Source: an uncultured Pseudomonadota bacterium
Lineage (GTDB): Bacteria; Pseudomonadota; Gammaproteobacteria; Ga0077536
NCBI GenBank assembly: GCA_903825645.1
Contig: CAIKBL010000044.1
Span: forward strand, 1 to 58,286
Direction of reading: 5' to 3'
DNA length: 58,286 bases
The notes under the pieces were generated by a model. The model saw nothing but the letters and a program-made list of their open reading frames with translations. It did no database searches and had not been told where the DNA came from. Shown piece after piece: positions 1 through 9,255 of this stretch (position 1 is its first letter; every line of letters starts with the position of its first letter). The translations under genes were made by a program, and so were the position numbers.

Positions 1-39
1 GCGATCGTGCACCGCCCCATCCTGAACAGGCGTGTAACT

Positions 40-2151
40 ATGTCTTCTTACCTTTGCGGCCTCGATATCGGGGGTACTTTTACCGACTGCGTGCTCATCG
101 ATGAGGCGGGTCGCCTCACCATCGCTAAGGCACCTTCTACTCCCCGAAATTTTGCGGAGGGTGTCCTCGAAGCACTCCGTCGCGCCGGGGCGCGCGTGGG
201 TCTCGAACTCGAGCCCCTGCTCGCTTCCATCACGATGCTGAATCATGGGACCACCGCAGGCACCAACGCCATCATCCAGCGGCGCGGGGCTAAAGTCGGA
301 CTCCTGACTACCCGGGGACACAATGATGTCATCCATATCATGCGTGGATCACGTGGGCTTTCGGGTCAGGACATCAAGCTCATCGTCCATATCCCGGAAA
401 GCAGTAAACCAGAGCCGATCATCCCCAAACGTCTGATCCGGGGGATCTCTGAACGGGTTGATTGCTTCGGCAAAGTGGTCGTCGAGCTGAATGAAGATGA
501 AGCGCGCGAAGCGATCCGGAGTCTCGTGGCAGACGGCGTCGAAGCCCTTGCCATCTGTTTTCTCTGGTCGTTCCTCGAGCCGAGCCACGAGCGCCGGGTC
601 AAGGCGTTAGCAGCCGAGATCGCGCCGCACCTCTATGTCACGTGCTCCTGCGATTTAGCCCCTAAGTGGGGGGAATACGAGCGGACCACAGCCGTTGCGC
701 TGAATGCCTATATTGGTCCGCTAACCGTTGGATATCTGACGCAATTAGACCAGCAGCTCAAGTCGCTCGGATATCGGCCGCCGCTCCAGATCACGCAGTG
801 CGCCGGCGGCACCATTTCGGTACGTAAAGCCAGCGAAGCGCCCCTGTTGACCCTCGACTCCGGACCCGTCTCCGGCGTCACTGGCTCCCTTTATCTCGGC
901 GCCGTGATGGGAGAGCCCCACATCATTACCACCGACATGGGCGGCACCTCCTTCGACGTCGGCGTCATCCATGACAGCAAGGCCGTCGTCTCCTACAAGA
1001 GTCTGGTCCACCAGTACGAATACTTCCTCCCCAAAGTCGACGTCCAAACGATGGGCACTGGCGGCGGCAGCAAGGTTTGGATCGACAAGACCACGCGCAC
1101 GCTTCGGGTCGGCCCGCAAAGTGCGGGCGCAGATCCGGGGCCAATCTGCTACCGCCGCGGCGGTACAACACCGACCACCACCGATGCCGATCTTGTCCTT
1201 GGCTACCTGGACCCGGACAATTTCGCGGGCGGCACAATGCAATTAGATCGCGATGGTGCGATTGCCGGTTTGCAAGCGCTCGCCGATGAGCTGGGAATGA
1301 GCCTGTATGAGCTCGCCAGTGGCGTCGCCCAAATTGCCGAATTCCAGATGGCCGATCTAGTCCGCAAGGCAACGATACAAAAAGGGCTGGATCCACGCGA
1401 TTTTGTGTTGTTTGCGTTCGGCGGCGCCGGGCCTGTCCATATGGCGGTGACGGCGCGGGAGGCGGGGATCCGACGCGTCATCGTGCCACAGGGCGACACC
1501 GCCTCAACTTGGTGCGCGTTTGGAGCCGCCTCGGCAGACACCCTGCACGTCAACGAGCAGGTCCGGATCATGTCTTCCCCGTTCGACGTAGCCAGTATCA
1601 ATGGATTACTGGCCGAACTGACCGCGCGGGGCCGCGCGCAGCTCGAAGAGGACGGGATCGCCGCGGAGCGTCAGCGCTATCGATATTCCATCGACACGCG
1701 GCATCGAGGCCAGATAAATGAAGTCGAGGTTGAACTCGACGGGAGCATACTCTCGGCGTCCGATCTCGAAGATCTGCGTCAGCGCTTCGTACGGCGCTAC
1801 GAGCAGCTTTACGGGCGGGGCGCATCGCTCCCAGGTGCTCGCCTAGAATGCGTCACCTTCCGCGTCCGGGCGAGCGCCGAGTCGCGCAAACCTCGAATCC
1901 AGACCGCCGCCACACTGAGCACACATATTCCGGCGACTGCCTGCACCAGCACACGCGAAATCTACTGGGCAGAATGGAAGAAGACCGCGCAGACCCCGAT
2001 CTATGATGGCTACCGTCTCGAACCAGGCAACCGGCTGGACGGCCCATGCGTACTGGAAACCACGACCACCTCCATCGTGATCCATCCCGGACAATCGGTC
2101 AGCATGGATGCACTCGGCAATTTCGTCATCGAAACCGGACTCGCGTCCTGA
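40..2151 (+). CDS. HyuA-type ATPase subunit (hydantoinase / acetone-acetophenone carboxylase beta family)
   Basis: The 703-residue product has the two phosphate-binding signatures of the ASKHA-fold hydantoinase A/oxoprolinase family: GLDIGGTFTD near residues 7-16 and DMGGTSFDVG near residue 299. In this family the subunit uses ATP to activate its substrate or bicarbonate and works with an HyuB partner, which follows 21 bases downstream. I chose the ATG at 40 because the family normally begins a few residues before the first glycine motif; a GTG at 7 would add 11 residues. Substrate cannot be read from sequence. The fused zinc-ribbon tail on the HyuB partner points to an ATP-dependent carboxylase of the acetone or acetophenone type rather than a plain hydantoinase or 5-oxoprolinase. 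Any promoter or further operon genes to the left lie outside the window. Confidence 0.88.
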   Translation: MSSYLCGLDIGGTFTDCVLIDEAGRLTIAKAPSTPRNFAEGVLEALRRAGARVGLELEPLLASITMLNHGTTAGTNAIIQRRGAKVGLLTTRGHNDVIHIMRGSRGLSGQDIKLIVHIPESSKPEPIIPKRLIRGISERVDCFGKVVVELNEDEAREAIRSLVADGVEALAICFLWSFLEPSHERRVKALAAEIAPHLYVTCSCDLAPKWGEYERTTAVALNAYIGPLTVGYLTQLDQQLKSLGYRPPLQITQCAGGTISVRKASEAPLLTLDSGPVSGVTGSLYLGAVMGEPHIITTDMGGTSFDVGVIHDSKAVVSYKSLVHQYEYFLPKVDVQTMGTGGGSKVWIDKTTRTLRVGPQSAGADPGPICYRRGGTTPTTTDADLVLGYLDPDNFAGGTMQLDRDGAIAGLQALADELGMSLYELASGVAQIAEFQMADLVRKATIQKGLDPRDFVLFAFGGAGPVHMAVTAREAGIRRVIVPQGDTASTWCAFGAASADTLHVNEQVRIMSSPFDVASINGLLAELTARGRAQLEEDGIAAERQRYRYSIDTRHRGQINEVEVELDGSILSASDLEDLRQRFVRRYEQLYGRGASLPGARLECVTFRVRASAESRKPRIQTAATLSTHIPATACTSTREIYWAEWKKTAQTPIYDGYRLEPGNRLDGPCVLETTTTSIVIHPGQSVSMDALGNFVIETGLAS

Positions 2152-2172
2152 GTTCCCAAGGGAGTTCTCCTC

Positions 2173-4455
2173 ATGCCACGTATCAGTGAAATTACCGACG
2201 TCGACTTTGATGGCGTCAACCATCCCTATGTGCCGCCCGCCATCCTGCGGATTTCGCCAAAACTGAAGCTCCATCGGGATTGGGATACCGAAATCGATCC
2301 GGTGACCTACGAAGTCGTCCGCCACAATCTCTGGCAGATTAACGAAGAGCATGGTGCGACTATCCAGCGCCTGTCCGGCTCCCCGGTCGCCATGTATGCG
2401 CTCGATCTTAATCCTTCGTTACTGACCGAGGATGCGGAGTTCGTGTATTTCGGTCCCTACATGCAGTACATGTCGGGCGTGACCGACACGCAAGTGAAAT
2501 GGACGCTGGAGTTTCGCAGCGATAACCCCGGGATTCAGGATGGCGACATGTTCCTCGCCAACGATCCCTGGGTGGGCGCGGCTCACCAGCAGGATGTCAT
2601 GCTGCTGTGCCCCGTGTTCTGGGAAGGCGAGCTCTTTTGCTGGGTCACCAATTGCCTGCATCAGTACGACATCGGTGGTATTACGCCCGGGAGTTTTTGT
2701 CCGTCTGCGGAATCCGTGTACGACGAAGGCATCATGCTGCCCCCCATCAAGATCATTGAACGGGGCGAAATCCGCCGCGATATCGAGGCGGTCTATCTCA
2801 GAGCCTCACGTAAACCGCAACTGGTGGCGCTCGATTTTCGGGCGCAGATGGCGGGTAACTCTACCGCACGTGACCGGGTTCTCGAACTCATTCGCCGCTA
2901 CGGCCCACGCACTGTCAAGGGTGTGATGAAGAAGATCATCGACAATTCAGAAACCGCTTTTCTGGACAAAATGTCACGGATCCCCGACGGCTACTGGCAA
3001 GAACGTACCTATATCGAGGCTTGTCGGCCCGGTGATCGACGTACCCATCGCGTTCAGCTGCAGTTACGTAAGGAAGGGCACAAGATGGTGTTCAGTAACG
3101 ATGGCTCGGCCGGGCAAGAGGGGGCCATGAATGCCACTTACTCGGGCTGGCGGGGCGCCATTATGGTCGCGGTCACAGAGCTCCTGTGCTGGGATCAGTA
3201 TTTCGCCGTCGGCGGCGCGCTACGACATATCCTTTTCGATCCGACCCCGGGAACGTTGAACTGCGCGGACTTCCCAGCTTCCGTGTCTACGGCGCCGATC
3301 CAATCCATGGAAATTTCGCTTTATCCGGCCTACAACGTGTTATCTAAGATGATTTATCCGGATCCCGAGATGCGAAAAGACATCATGTGCATCGGCGGCA
3401 CCAGCCAGTGGCCGGCCACACTCTTTCGGGGCATTGACCAATGGGGCGAGCGCTACGGCTATTTGCTTATCGATCCCATTGGAGGGGCGATAGGCGCCTT
3501 TGCGCAGGCGGACGGCATTAACACCGGGGGGCAGTCAAGGACGCCCATCTGCCAGTTGCCGAACATCGAACATACCGAGCAGAGCTTTCCCATCCTGTTC
3601 CTCTACCGCAAGGAGCTTCCAGATTCCGGCGGCGCGGGCAAATACCGCGGCGGGCTATCCGCCGAGAGTTGCTTCATTCCACACAACACGGATTTCATTA
3701 CCCAGGATACCTTGTCGTCCGGCAACGCCACCCCGACATCCCCGGGCATGATGGGCGGTTATCCTTCGAGCACCAACGCCTATACCTTTATCCGGAACAG
3801 CAATATCGCGGAATTAAATAACGCCTCGCACATGATCGAGGACACCGCAGAGGTCGTCGGCACACCGGAGCTCCTCCAGCTACGACAGGAAAACTTCATC
3901 CAACATCCGACTGACGTCTACGCCGTGCGCTGGACCGGCGGTGGCGGGTTTGGCGACCCGCTTGACCGTGCCACTACAGACATCGAACGCGACCTGGAGG
4001 ACTACGCCATCACGCCGGCAGCGGCACTGACTATGTACGGTGCCATCGTGGTCGGCGCGGGAACAATCGATATCGACGCCACCGCCGCGTATCGTGCCGA
4101 AATTCGTGCGGTCCGCGTACGTCGAGCACAGAAACCTGCGCGGATCCGCGAAGGTACTCTCCTATTTGAGGCCAGTGTGTCGCTGTACGCCCGCCAAGAT
4201 CGGGACGGGGCCTTCTGGGCCTGTGCGAAGTGCAGCACGGATCTCGGCTCGACAAAAAATAACTACAAGGACTTATGCCTGCGTGAAGATCATCCAGTCT
4301 CAGCATCCAACCCACTGATTGGTGATCCGAGTCGCTTTATTGATGATGAAGTAACCTTCAGGCAATTCTGTTGCCCAGGGTGTGGCACACAAATCGATAA
4401 CGAAATCGCCGTCGCCCGAGATCCCGTCTTGTGCGATATCGCGATTCTGGCCTGA
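2173..4455 (+). CDS. HyuB-type catalytic subunit with fused C-terminal zinc-ribbon (acetone/acetophenone carboxylase alpha-like)
   Basis: A 760-residue hydantoinase B family protein. The N-terminal part has family features such as DPVTYEVVRHNLW and FLANDPWVGAAHQQD, and the core continues to a Gly-rich GGGGFGDPLDR segment. Beyond the core there are about 100 extra residues carrying CAKC (C684, C687) and CPGC (C734, C737), which look like a zinc ribbon of the acetone carboxylase gamma type that is usually a separate small subunit. The RBS AAGGGAG lies 8 bases before the ATG. It follows hyuA by 21 bases and precedes a ridA-like gene by 13 bases, so the three form one operon. Likely role is ATP-dependent carboxylation of a ketone or related compound; hydantoin or lactam hydrolysis is the alternative. 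Confidence 0.85.
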   Translation: MPRISEITDVDFDGVNHPYVPPAILRISPKLKLHRDWDTEIDPVTYEVVRHNLWQINEEHGATIQRLSGSPVAMYALDLNPSLLTEDAEFVYFGPYMQYMSGVTDTQVKWTLEFRSDNPGIQDGDMFLANDPWVGAAHQQDVMLLCPVFWEGELFCWVTNCLHQYDIGGITPGSFCPSAESVYDEGIMLPPIKIIERGEIRRDIEAVYLRASRKPQLVALDFRAQMAGNSTARDRVLELIRRYGPRTVKGVMKKIIDNSETAFLDKMSRIPDGYWQERTYIEACRPGDRRTHRVQLQLRKEGHKMVFSNDGSAGQEGAMNATYSGWRGAIMVAVTELLCWDQYFAVGGALRHILFDPTPGTLNCADFPASVSTAPIQSMEISLYPAYNVLSKMIYPDPEMRKDIMCIGGTSQWPATLFRGIDQWGERYGYLLIDPIGGAIGAFAQADGINTGGQSRTPICQLPNIEHTEQSFPILFLYRKELPDSGGAGKYRGGLSAESCFIPHNTDFITQDTLSSGNATPTSPGMMGGYPSSTNAYTFIRNSNIAELNNASHMIEDTAEVVGTPELLQLRQENFIQHPTDVYAVRWTGGGGFGDPLDRATTDIERDLEDYAITPAAALTMYGAIVVGAGTIDIDATAAYRAEIRAVRVRRAQKPARIREGTLLFEASVSLYARQDRDGAFWACAKCSTDLGSTKNNYKDLCLREDHPVSASNPLIGDPSRFIDDEVTFRQFCCPGCGTQIDNEIAVARDPVLCDIAILA

Positions 4456-4468
4456 GGTATATATCCCG

Positions 4469-4954
4469 ATGCCCCGCACCACCGCCCGTCTCCAGGCTTT
4501 GAAGCTGGTCTTGCCGCCGCCCCTGAAGCTACCGCCCGGGATCACGCTACCCTTCCCGTGGGTGCGGATCCGCGGCAACCGCGCCTACATATCCGGCCAT
4601 GCGCCGCAGCAAGCGGACGGCGCGCTAGCAGGCCCCTTCGGCAAAGTCGGCGCCGCTGTGTCGCTTGCTGAAGCCCAGCGGCTGGCACGCATGACGGGCT
4701 TGTCGATTCTGGGCAGCCTCCAGCGTGAACTCGGTTCGCTGGACCGAATCACGGCATGGCTGCGGGTCTTCGGGATGGTGAACTCTGCACCTGGCTTCGG
4801 TCAGCAACCGGCGGTCATCAATGGCTTCTCTGAGCTGTTGCTCGACGTCTTTGGCCCTGATATCGGCGCCCACGCCCGTTCGGCGGTCGGCATGGCGGAA
4901 TTGCCTTTCAATCTCCCGGTCGAAATCGAAGCTGAAGTCGAAATCGACAGTTAG
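4469..4954 (+). CDS. RidA/YjgF/YER057c-family protein
   Basis: The 161-residue product belongs to the YjgF/UK114 (RidA) superfamily in its longer form. Visible family features are IRGNRAYISGHAPQ near the start, LGSLDRITAWLRVFGMVNSAPGF in the centre (split here by function: turn plus helix) and a C-terminal HARSAVGMAELPFNLPVEIEAEVE strand segment, where the Arg of HARSAVG corresponds to the imine- or carboxylate-binding Arg of RidA. Members hydrolyse reactive enamines or imines, or serve as small-molecule hydrolases in catabolic operons. The start is the ATG 13 bases after the hyuB stop. Position as the last gene before a strong terminator suggests it works on a product or by-product of the HyuAB enzyme. 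Confidence 0.85.
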   Translation: MPRTTARLQALKLVLPPPLKLPPGITLPFPWVRIRGNRAYISGHAPQQADGALAGPFGKVGAAVSLAEAQRLARMTGLSILGSLQRELGSLDRITAWLRVFGMVNSAPGFGQQPAVINGFSELLLDVFGPDIGAHARSAVGMAELPFNLPVEIEAEVEIDS

Positions 4955-4994
4955 CGGAGCGCTCGCTCAACCGGTGCCGGAGCACCGCACACCA

Positions 4995-5028
4995 AGGCTC
5001 GCCACCCTTGCGTGGCGAGCCTATTTTC
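4995..5028 (+). terminator. Rho-independent terminator of the hyuA-hyuB-ridA operon
   Basis: A perfect 11-bp inverted repeat (AGGCTCGCCAC / GTGGCGAGCCT) with a 6-base loop is followed by ATTTTC. It lies 40 bases after the ridA stop. The remaining sequence up to 5227 shows no gene. Confidence 0.85.
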
Positions 5029-5227
5029 GGACTGGCGAAAGTAACTCCCGCGCAATGCGCCACCGAGCCCCCGCGTCGCTGACGCACAACCGTCAAAAAA
5101 ACCCCGTATCTTGATCTTGCGCTCAACGCTCTCGAGCCTCTACTGTCAGCGGAAAGTCCTTGAAAGCTCCGGTGAATTTAAAGCTTAAAGTTCGGTCAAA
5201 TCCCGGGCCCAACCTGCAGCCGTCCCC

Positions 5228-6049
5228 ATGAGGCGATCACGTCCACATAGTGGTGTCGCCACGGGCAAATGGACCTTGGTTGCCGGGTTGTTTTTTTTTG
5301 CCGCGACAGGCTGCATTGCCCTCCACGCCCATCGACCGGCGCTTGCCGTTTATGCGCTCAGCTTCTGGCACTACCTTGTCTACGGTCTGGCTTATTTTTT
5401 TCGCGCCGTTCCGCTCGCTGTTTTCAGGCGCGACGCCGTCATCCTGAAAACGGTCGCATTGCTGGCACTGGGAATTACTTATTTCTCCGTACCGATCACC
5501 CTCACTTCACTGGCGGTCACCGCTAGCGGCTTCCTGCTTAATTGCACGGCAGCATATGCATTGGGGTCGACCCGAACCTACTATGGCGTTGAACTCGGTT
5601 GTGTCCTGCCACGCCGCGTCACTGACTTCCCCTACAACAGCATGTCCCATCCGATGCTCATCGGCAACCTAATCGCATTTGGTGGCACCTTGCTGAATCC
5701 CGCTTTCCGGGCGGCGTGGGCGCCATTGGTCATGGTGCATCTCGGCATGAATGCGGGACTGCTGATCATGGAAACGCTCACGCCGACGCCACGTCACGTC
5801 GTGCAGCAGTCCTGGTTGTCGCGACAAAAATACGCCGCAGCAGGCATTCTGGGGACCGTCGGGCTTCTGGTGGCCGCCGGAGAGTGGTCGGATCTTTGGG
5901 CGCCTTCCGGTGCTGTATTCGCCATCGGCGCCTGCAGCACAGGTTATGCCGCCGTACTCTTGATCGCGTACGCCACCCCGACCGCCGCAAAACACGCGCG
6001 CAGTCAAGGATTCCACGCCGCATCGACATCTCAGGTTAATCCGTCATGA
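5228..6049 (+). CDS. Integral membrane methyltransferase, Opi3/PEMT-like (phospholipid N-methyltransferase family)
   Basis: The 273-residue protein is strongly hydrophobic, with about seven or eight membrane segments. The motif YYGVELG at 118-124 followed by RVTDFPYNSMSHPM at 130-143 resembles the YFG...RVTxFPFxxxxNPMY signature of eukaryotic phosphatidylethanolamine N-methyltransferases such as Opi3 and PEMT, which bind S-adenosylmethionine at the membrane face. Expected role is methylation of a lipid head group or other membrane-embedded amine; isoprenylcysteine-type methyltransferase is the nearest alternative. There is no clear Shine-Dalgarno before the ATG. The stop overlaps the start of the next gene as ATGA, implying translational coupling with the oxygenase. 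Confidence 0.72.
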   Translation: MRRSRPHSGVATGKWTLVAGLFFFAATGCIALHAHRPALAVYALSFWHYLVYGLAYFFRAVPLAVFRRDAVILKTVALLALGITYFSVPITLTSLAVTASGFLLNCTAAYALGSTRTYYGVELGCVLPRRVTDFPYNSMSHPMLIGNLIAFGGTLLNPAFRAAWAPLVMVHLGMNAGLLIMETLTPTPRHVVQQSWLSRQKYAAAGILGTVGLLVAAGEWSDLWAPSGAVFAIGACSTGYAAVLLIAYATPTAAKHARSQGFHAASTSQVNPS

Positions 6050-6864
6050 AAACCACCGCGCTCAACCCTATCGCCGATCCCCAGCTTTTCCCTGCTTACG
6101 CCGGCGAGTTCAATACGCCCGCGAGCAGACACACGATTGATGCCCTCGTGCAGTGGACGGAGCATGAATTCCGAGACGATCTGGCGCGCCGCCCCTCGAA
6201 GCATGTTTATGTGAGACGACTGCCCGAAACCATAGTCGCCCAAATCGACGTACTGCGGGACAGTCCGGTAATTCACGCCGCCATTCTGCGGCAATTTCCT
6301 CCCGGGCATGTATTAACGCCAATGAAGCACACCGATGAGCTTTATTTGTCCCATTACAACAAAGATTTCGGCGGCGACCACGGCTTATATGCCAAACATT
6401 ACGACGGCAATCTCCGTTTTATTTCGTCCTGTGCCGTCGTTCGCGCACTGATTTATCTACAATCCGACGCCACCTATACCGTCGTTTTTGGCGATAGCCA
6501 GCTTTCCCATCCCTTCGTGACCTATGAATTCGCCCTACTTGATTTTCACCGAGAATTGCATTGGGTCGAGGGTACCTATGATTCATCCAGCCCATCGCGC
6601 ATCCTGCTGAAATGTAATTACTTCATCGCACCGTCGAAACAAGCTTGGCGGCAAAAAGCGATATTGGCGACAAATACAAGCGTGTTCTATATCGTCAAAG
6701 CCGCGATGGAATATGCTAAAAGTCCGCGCAACCCGCTTCAATTCGGAATCGGCTTGCTCTGCAATCTATTCCGTAAGCTGAACAACGCCCACCCGTACCT
6801 ACCCCTCGCCGCGGCGGCACTCCTCATCGGGGGCGCGGTGAGCACTGTCGCTTGTCTGATCTAG
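6046..6864 (+). CDS. Fe(II)/2-oxoglutarate dioxygenase-like protein with C-terminal membrane anchor
   Basis: The 272-residue product shows a prolyl-4-hydroxylase-like double-stranded beta helix: HYD at 118-120 as the HxD iron ligands, then ALIYLQ, VVFGD, the distal His in ELHW at 172, and Arg185 in SRILLK as the probable 2-oxoglutarate carboxylate ligand. The spacing of about 50 residues between HxD and the distal His fits the family. The last 20-odd residues (249-271) are a hydrophobic stretch with no following basic domain, as in a tail-anchored protein. The start codon overlaps the methyltransferase stop by four bases, so both proteins probably act on the same membrane substrate. Substrate is unknown. 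Confidence 0.65.
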   Translation: MKTTALNPIADPQLFPAYAGEFNTPASRHTIDALVQWTEHEFRDDLARRPSKHVYVRRLPETIVAQIDVLRDSPVIHAAILRQFPPGHVLTPMKHTDELYLSHYNKDFGGDHGLYAKHYDGNLRFISSCAVVRALIYLQSDATYTVVFGDSQLSHPFVTYEFALLDFHRELHWVEGTYDSSSPSRILLKCNYFIAPSKQAWRQKAILATNTSVFYIVKAAMEYAKSPRNPLQFGIGLLCNLFRKLNNAHPYLPLAAAALLIGGAVSTVACLI

Positions 6865-6947
6865 CCACACCCAGCGCCTCGACAGCGCACGCGTGATAGG
6901 GTCAAATGCCGGGTGCCTCGCCTACCATGCGAGCCTCCCGGAGCAGA

Positions 6948-7763
6948 ATGTCCCCCCTGCTAACATTAGCAATCCACCAGTCCCTATGGACCACCGCGCA
7001 AAACGGGTGTCGGCAGGCGATTACTACGCTCGATCTGGGGCGCTCTGCGGCTACGGTGGAACTCAGCGATCACGGCTGGCGTTGGGAGCAACAGGACTTC
7101 CCTTGGCTTGATCGTCCGCGCGAGCGCACCATCTACCATTGGACCGGGAGCGTCTTTGAACCTGTCGCGCGCTTCACTGACGCGCTTTACAAACTAATCC
7201 CCACACCTCACGGTCCGCCGACGTTCGAGATTGATGGAATCAAAATGTTGCCAAGCGCCCACGTCTCCCCATACGAGGACGCCGCCCGGAAGGTCCGACT
7301 CGTCCAGCCTCAGGGAAAGCGCGTTCTGGACACCTGTGGCGGCCTTGGTTATTTCGCAGCCTGGTGTCTGGATGTCGGGGCCGCACAGGTCGTGTCCTTC
7401 GAGAAGAACCCCGCAGTTGTCTGGCTCCGACACTTGAATCCATGGTCCCCAGGCGCGGACGAGCGCCTAACGCTCCGAGAGGAGGACTGCGTCGCCGCCA
7501 TAGCGGGCCTGCCGGATGCCTCATTCGGGGCAATCCTGCACGATCCGCCCCGGTTCGGAATCGCCGGCGAGCTTTACGCCCAGACGTTCTATGCCCAATT
7601 GGCACGGGTGCTCACCCCCGGAGGCCGTCTCTTCCACTACACTGGGACCCCGAATGCGCTCACCAGCGGTCGGGATGTACCGGCCGAGGTGACGCGTCGA
7701 CTGCGGCAGGCTGGTTTTACCGTCGCGCCGAACGGTGACGGCTTAGTCGCCGTCCGGCGTTGA
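6948..7763 (+). CDS. Class I SAM-dependent methyltransferase / spermidine-synthase-fold protein
   Basis: The 271-residue product contains a Rossmann methyltransferase core: VLDTCGGLGYF (motif I, 127-137), an acidic position in VVSFEKNP (148-155) that would bind the ribose, and ILHDPPRFG as a motif-IV-like loop. The short N-terminal domain with ERTIYHW and the SPYEDA segment recalls spermidine-synthase-like proteins found mainly in archaea and some bacteria, but polyamine substrate cannot be claimed. I chose the ATG at 6948 because GGAG stands four bases before it; ATGs at 6906 and 6927 would extend it by 14 or 7 residues. The stop lies 32 bases before the helicase start. Confidence 0.68.
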   Translation: MSPLLTLAIHQSLWTTAQNGCRQAITTLDLGRSAATVELSDHGWRWEQQDFPWLDRPRERTIYHWTGSVFEPVARFTDALYKLIPTPHGPPTFEIDGIKMLPSAHVSPYEDAARKVRLVQPQGKRVLDTCGGLGYFAAWCLDVGAAQVVSFEKNPAVVWLRHLNPWSPGADERLTLREEDCVAAIAGLPDASFGAILHDPPRFGIAGELYAQTFYAQLARVLTPGGRLFHYTGTPNALTSGRDVPAEVTRRLRQAGFTVAPNGDGLVAVRR

Positions 7764-7795
7764 GCCGGACGCCCCCAATTTTGCAGGATCTGCAC

Positions 7796-8932
7796 ATGAA
7801 CTTCACAGAACTGGGCGTGCCAGCCGACCTGCTGGCCGCACTCGCACGCCAGCACGTCACCGTCCCTACCGCGATCCAAGAAGCGGCATTACCGATATTG
7901 CTAGCGGGACAGGACGCCTATTTGCACGCTGAGACCGGCACAGGCAAGACACTGGCCTATCTTTTACCTATTTTTTGCGCGTTGGACGACGGGCTTGCAG
8001 CGACCCAAAGCGTTATCGTCGCCCCGACCCATGAGCTGGCCATTCAGATACAGCGCCAATGTTGTGATCTCGCCCAAAACGCCGGCCGGCCCGTGCGTAC
8101 CCTGCTTTTAATCGGCGGCACCGCGCTCGATCGACAACTGGACAAACTGAAAAAGAAACCCCACCTGGTCGTTGGCTCACCGGGACGCATCCGCGAACTG
8201 ATGGAGATGGGTAAGCTCAAAGTCCAGCATCTAAAATCGATTGTCATCGATGAAGCCGATCGGTTACTCGGCATCGAAAGTCTGTCCGATATCAGTGCGT
8301 TGGTGCAGGCTGCGCCATCGACTCGGCAACTTATTTTTGCCTCTGCCACCGAGGAAGCCGGAAATGCCGCGACGCTCGCGCGCCTTGCCCCTACGCTGAC
8401 ACTCGTGCAGACCGGTACATCGGCGGTCAATGCTGATATCGAGCACTTCTATGTCGTCTGTGAAGAGCGTGAAAAATCGGAGATGATTCGAAAGCTCTTT
8501 CATGCGCTGCGCCCGCCGCGGGCGATGGTATTCGTACACCGCAACGACAGCGCAACGCAGATAGCCTCAAAACTCACCGATCAAAAAATCCCGGTCGCGG
8601 ACTTGACTGCCACCCTGAACAAGCTTGATCGCAAGCGGGCGATGGACGACTTCCGCAGCGGTGCCGTGCGCGTCTTGCTGGCCTCGGATATCGCCGCGCG
8701 AGGCCTCGACATCAAGGGCGTTACCCATGTGTTCAATTTAGATGTGCCAACCCTGAGCAAAGCCTATTTACATCGGGTCGGCCGCACCGGGCGTGCCGGC
8801 GAGCGAGGTACCGCGATTTCGCTGCTGACTGAGGCAGAAGTGCGCCTCATCGGCCGCTACCAGGAGGAACTCGGGATATTGATCGAACGCGTCCGCGTGC
8901 GTGATGGACAGGTCTTCGTGACAAAAAAATGA
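7796..8932 (+). CDS. DEAD-box ATP-dependent RNA helicase
   Basis: The 378-residue protein is a minimal DEAD-box helicase with the Q motif region (VPTAIQ), Walker A AETGTGKT at 45-52, PTHELA (motif Ia), GSPGR (motif Ib), DEAD at 152-155, SAT (motif III), ASDIAARGLD (motif V) and HRVGRTGRAG (motif VI). It ends about ten residues after the helicase core and lacks the basic tail of RhlB, RhlE or SrmB, so I do not assign it to one of these. It probably remodels RNA in ribosome assembly or decay. The start at 7796 has an AGGAT ribosome binding site; the frame stays open upstream to a TTG at 7760 that overlaps the previous stop but has less support. Confidence 0.92.
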   Translation: MNFTELGVPADLLAALARQHVTVPTAIQEAALPILLAGQDAYLHAETGTGKTLAYLLPIFCALDDGLAATQSVIVAPTHELAIQIQRQCCDLAQNAGRPVRTLLLIGGTALDRQLDKLKKKPHLVVGSPGRIRELMEMGKLKVQHLKSIVIDEADRLLGIESLSDISALVQAAPSTRQLIFASATEEAGNAATLARLAPTLTLVQTGTSAVNADIEHFYVVCEEREKSEMIRKLFHALRPPRAMVFVHRNDSATQIASKLTDQKIPVADLTATLNKLDRKRAMDDFRSGAVRVLLASDIAARGLDIKGVTHVFNLDVPTLSKAYLHRVGRTGRAGERGTAISLLTEAEVRLIGRYQEELGILIERVRVRDGQVFVTKK

Positions 8933-9255
8933 TCGGTGCGCTTTATCCGACCGACAGGGGTGACTCGGGTGGCGCCTGGTGTGCGTGGTCTCCACTTCTC
9001 GCACCGGGTCGACCCACGCCCGATCGGCCCTCACTACACCATTCATCCACGTTAGACGAGCCCTACAGCGCAGTCCGAATGGACAACCCAAAGTAGCGCG
9101 CCTCAAACAAGCAACTACATAGCGAACGGCGTGGGCAACCTATAGTATGCCGAGTTACCCGGCCACCGTTTGGCGGGCGACTGTAACCGCCAAAAATCAA
9201 AAATCGAACCTTCGGTGCGATCAAGCGCAGATGAGGGGCGATAGAAGGAACTGTT
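8933..9255. other. Intergenic region without recognisable gene
   Basis: This stretch of about 320 bases separates the helicase from the dikinase operon, both on the plus strand. I see no convincing ORF, RNA or strong hairpin. It should hold the promoter of the dikinase operon; a TATAGT hexamer at 9141 is a possible -10 but has no good -35. An A-rich patch with a short tandem AAAAATC lies near 9195-9208. The ribosome binding site GAAGGAA directly precedes the GTG at 9256. Confidence 0.5.
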
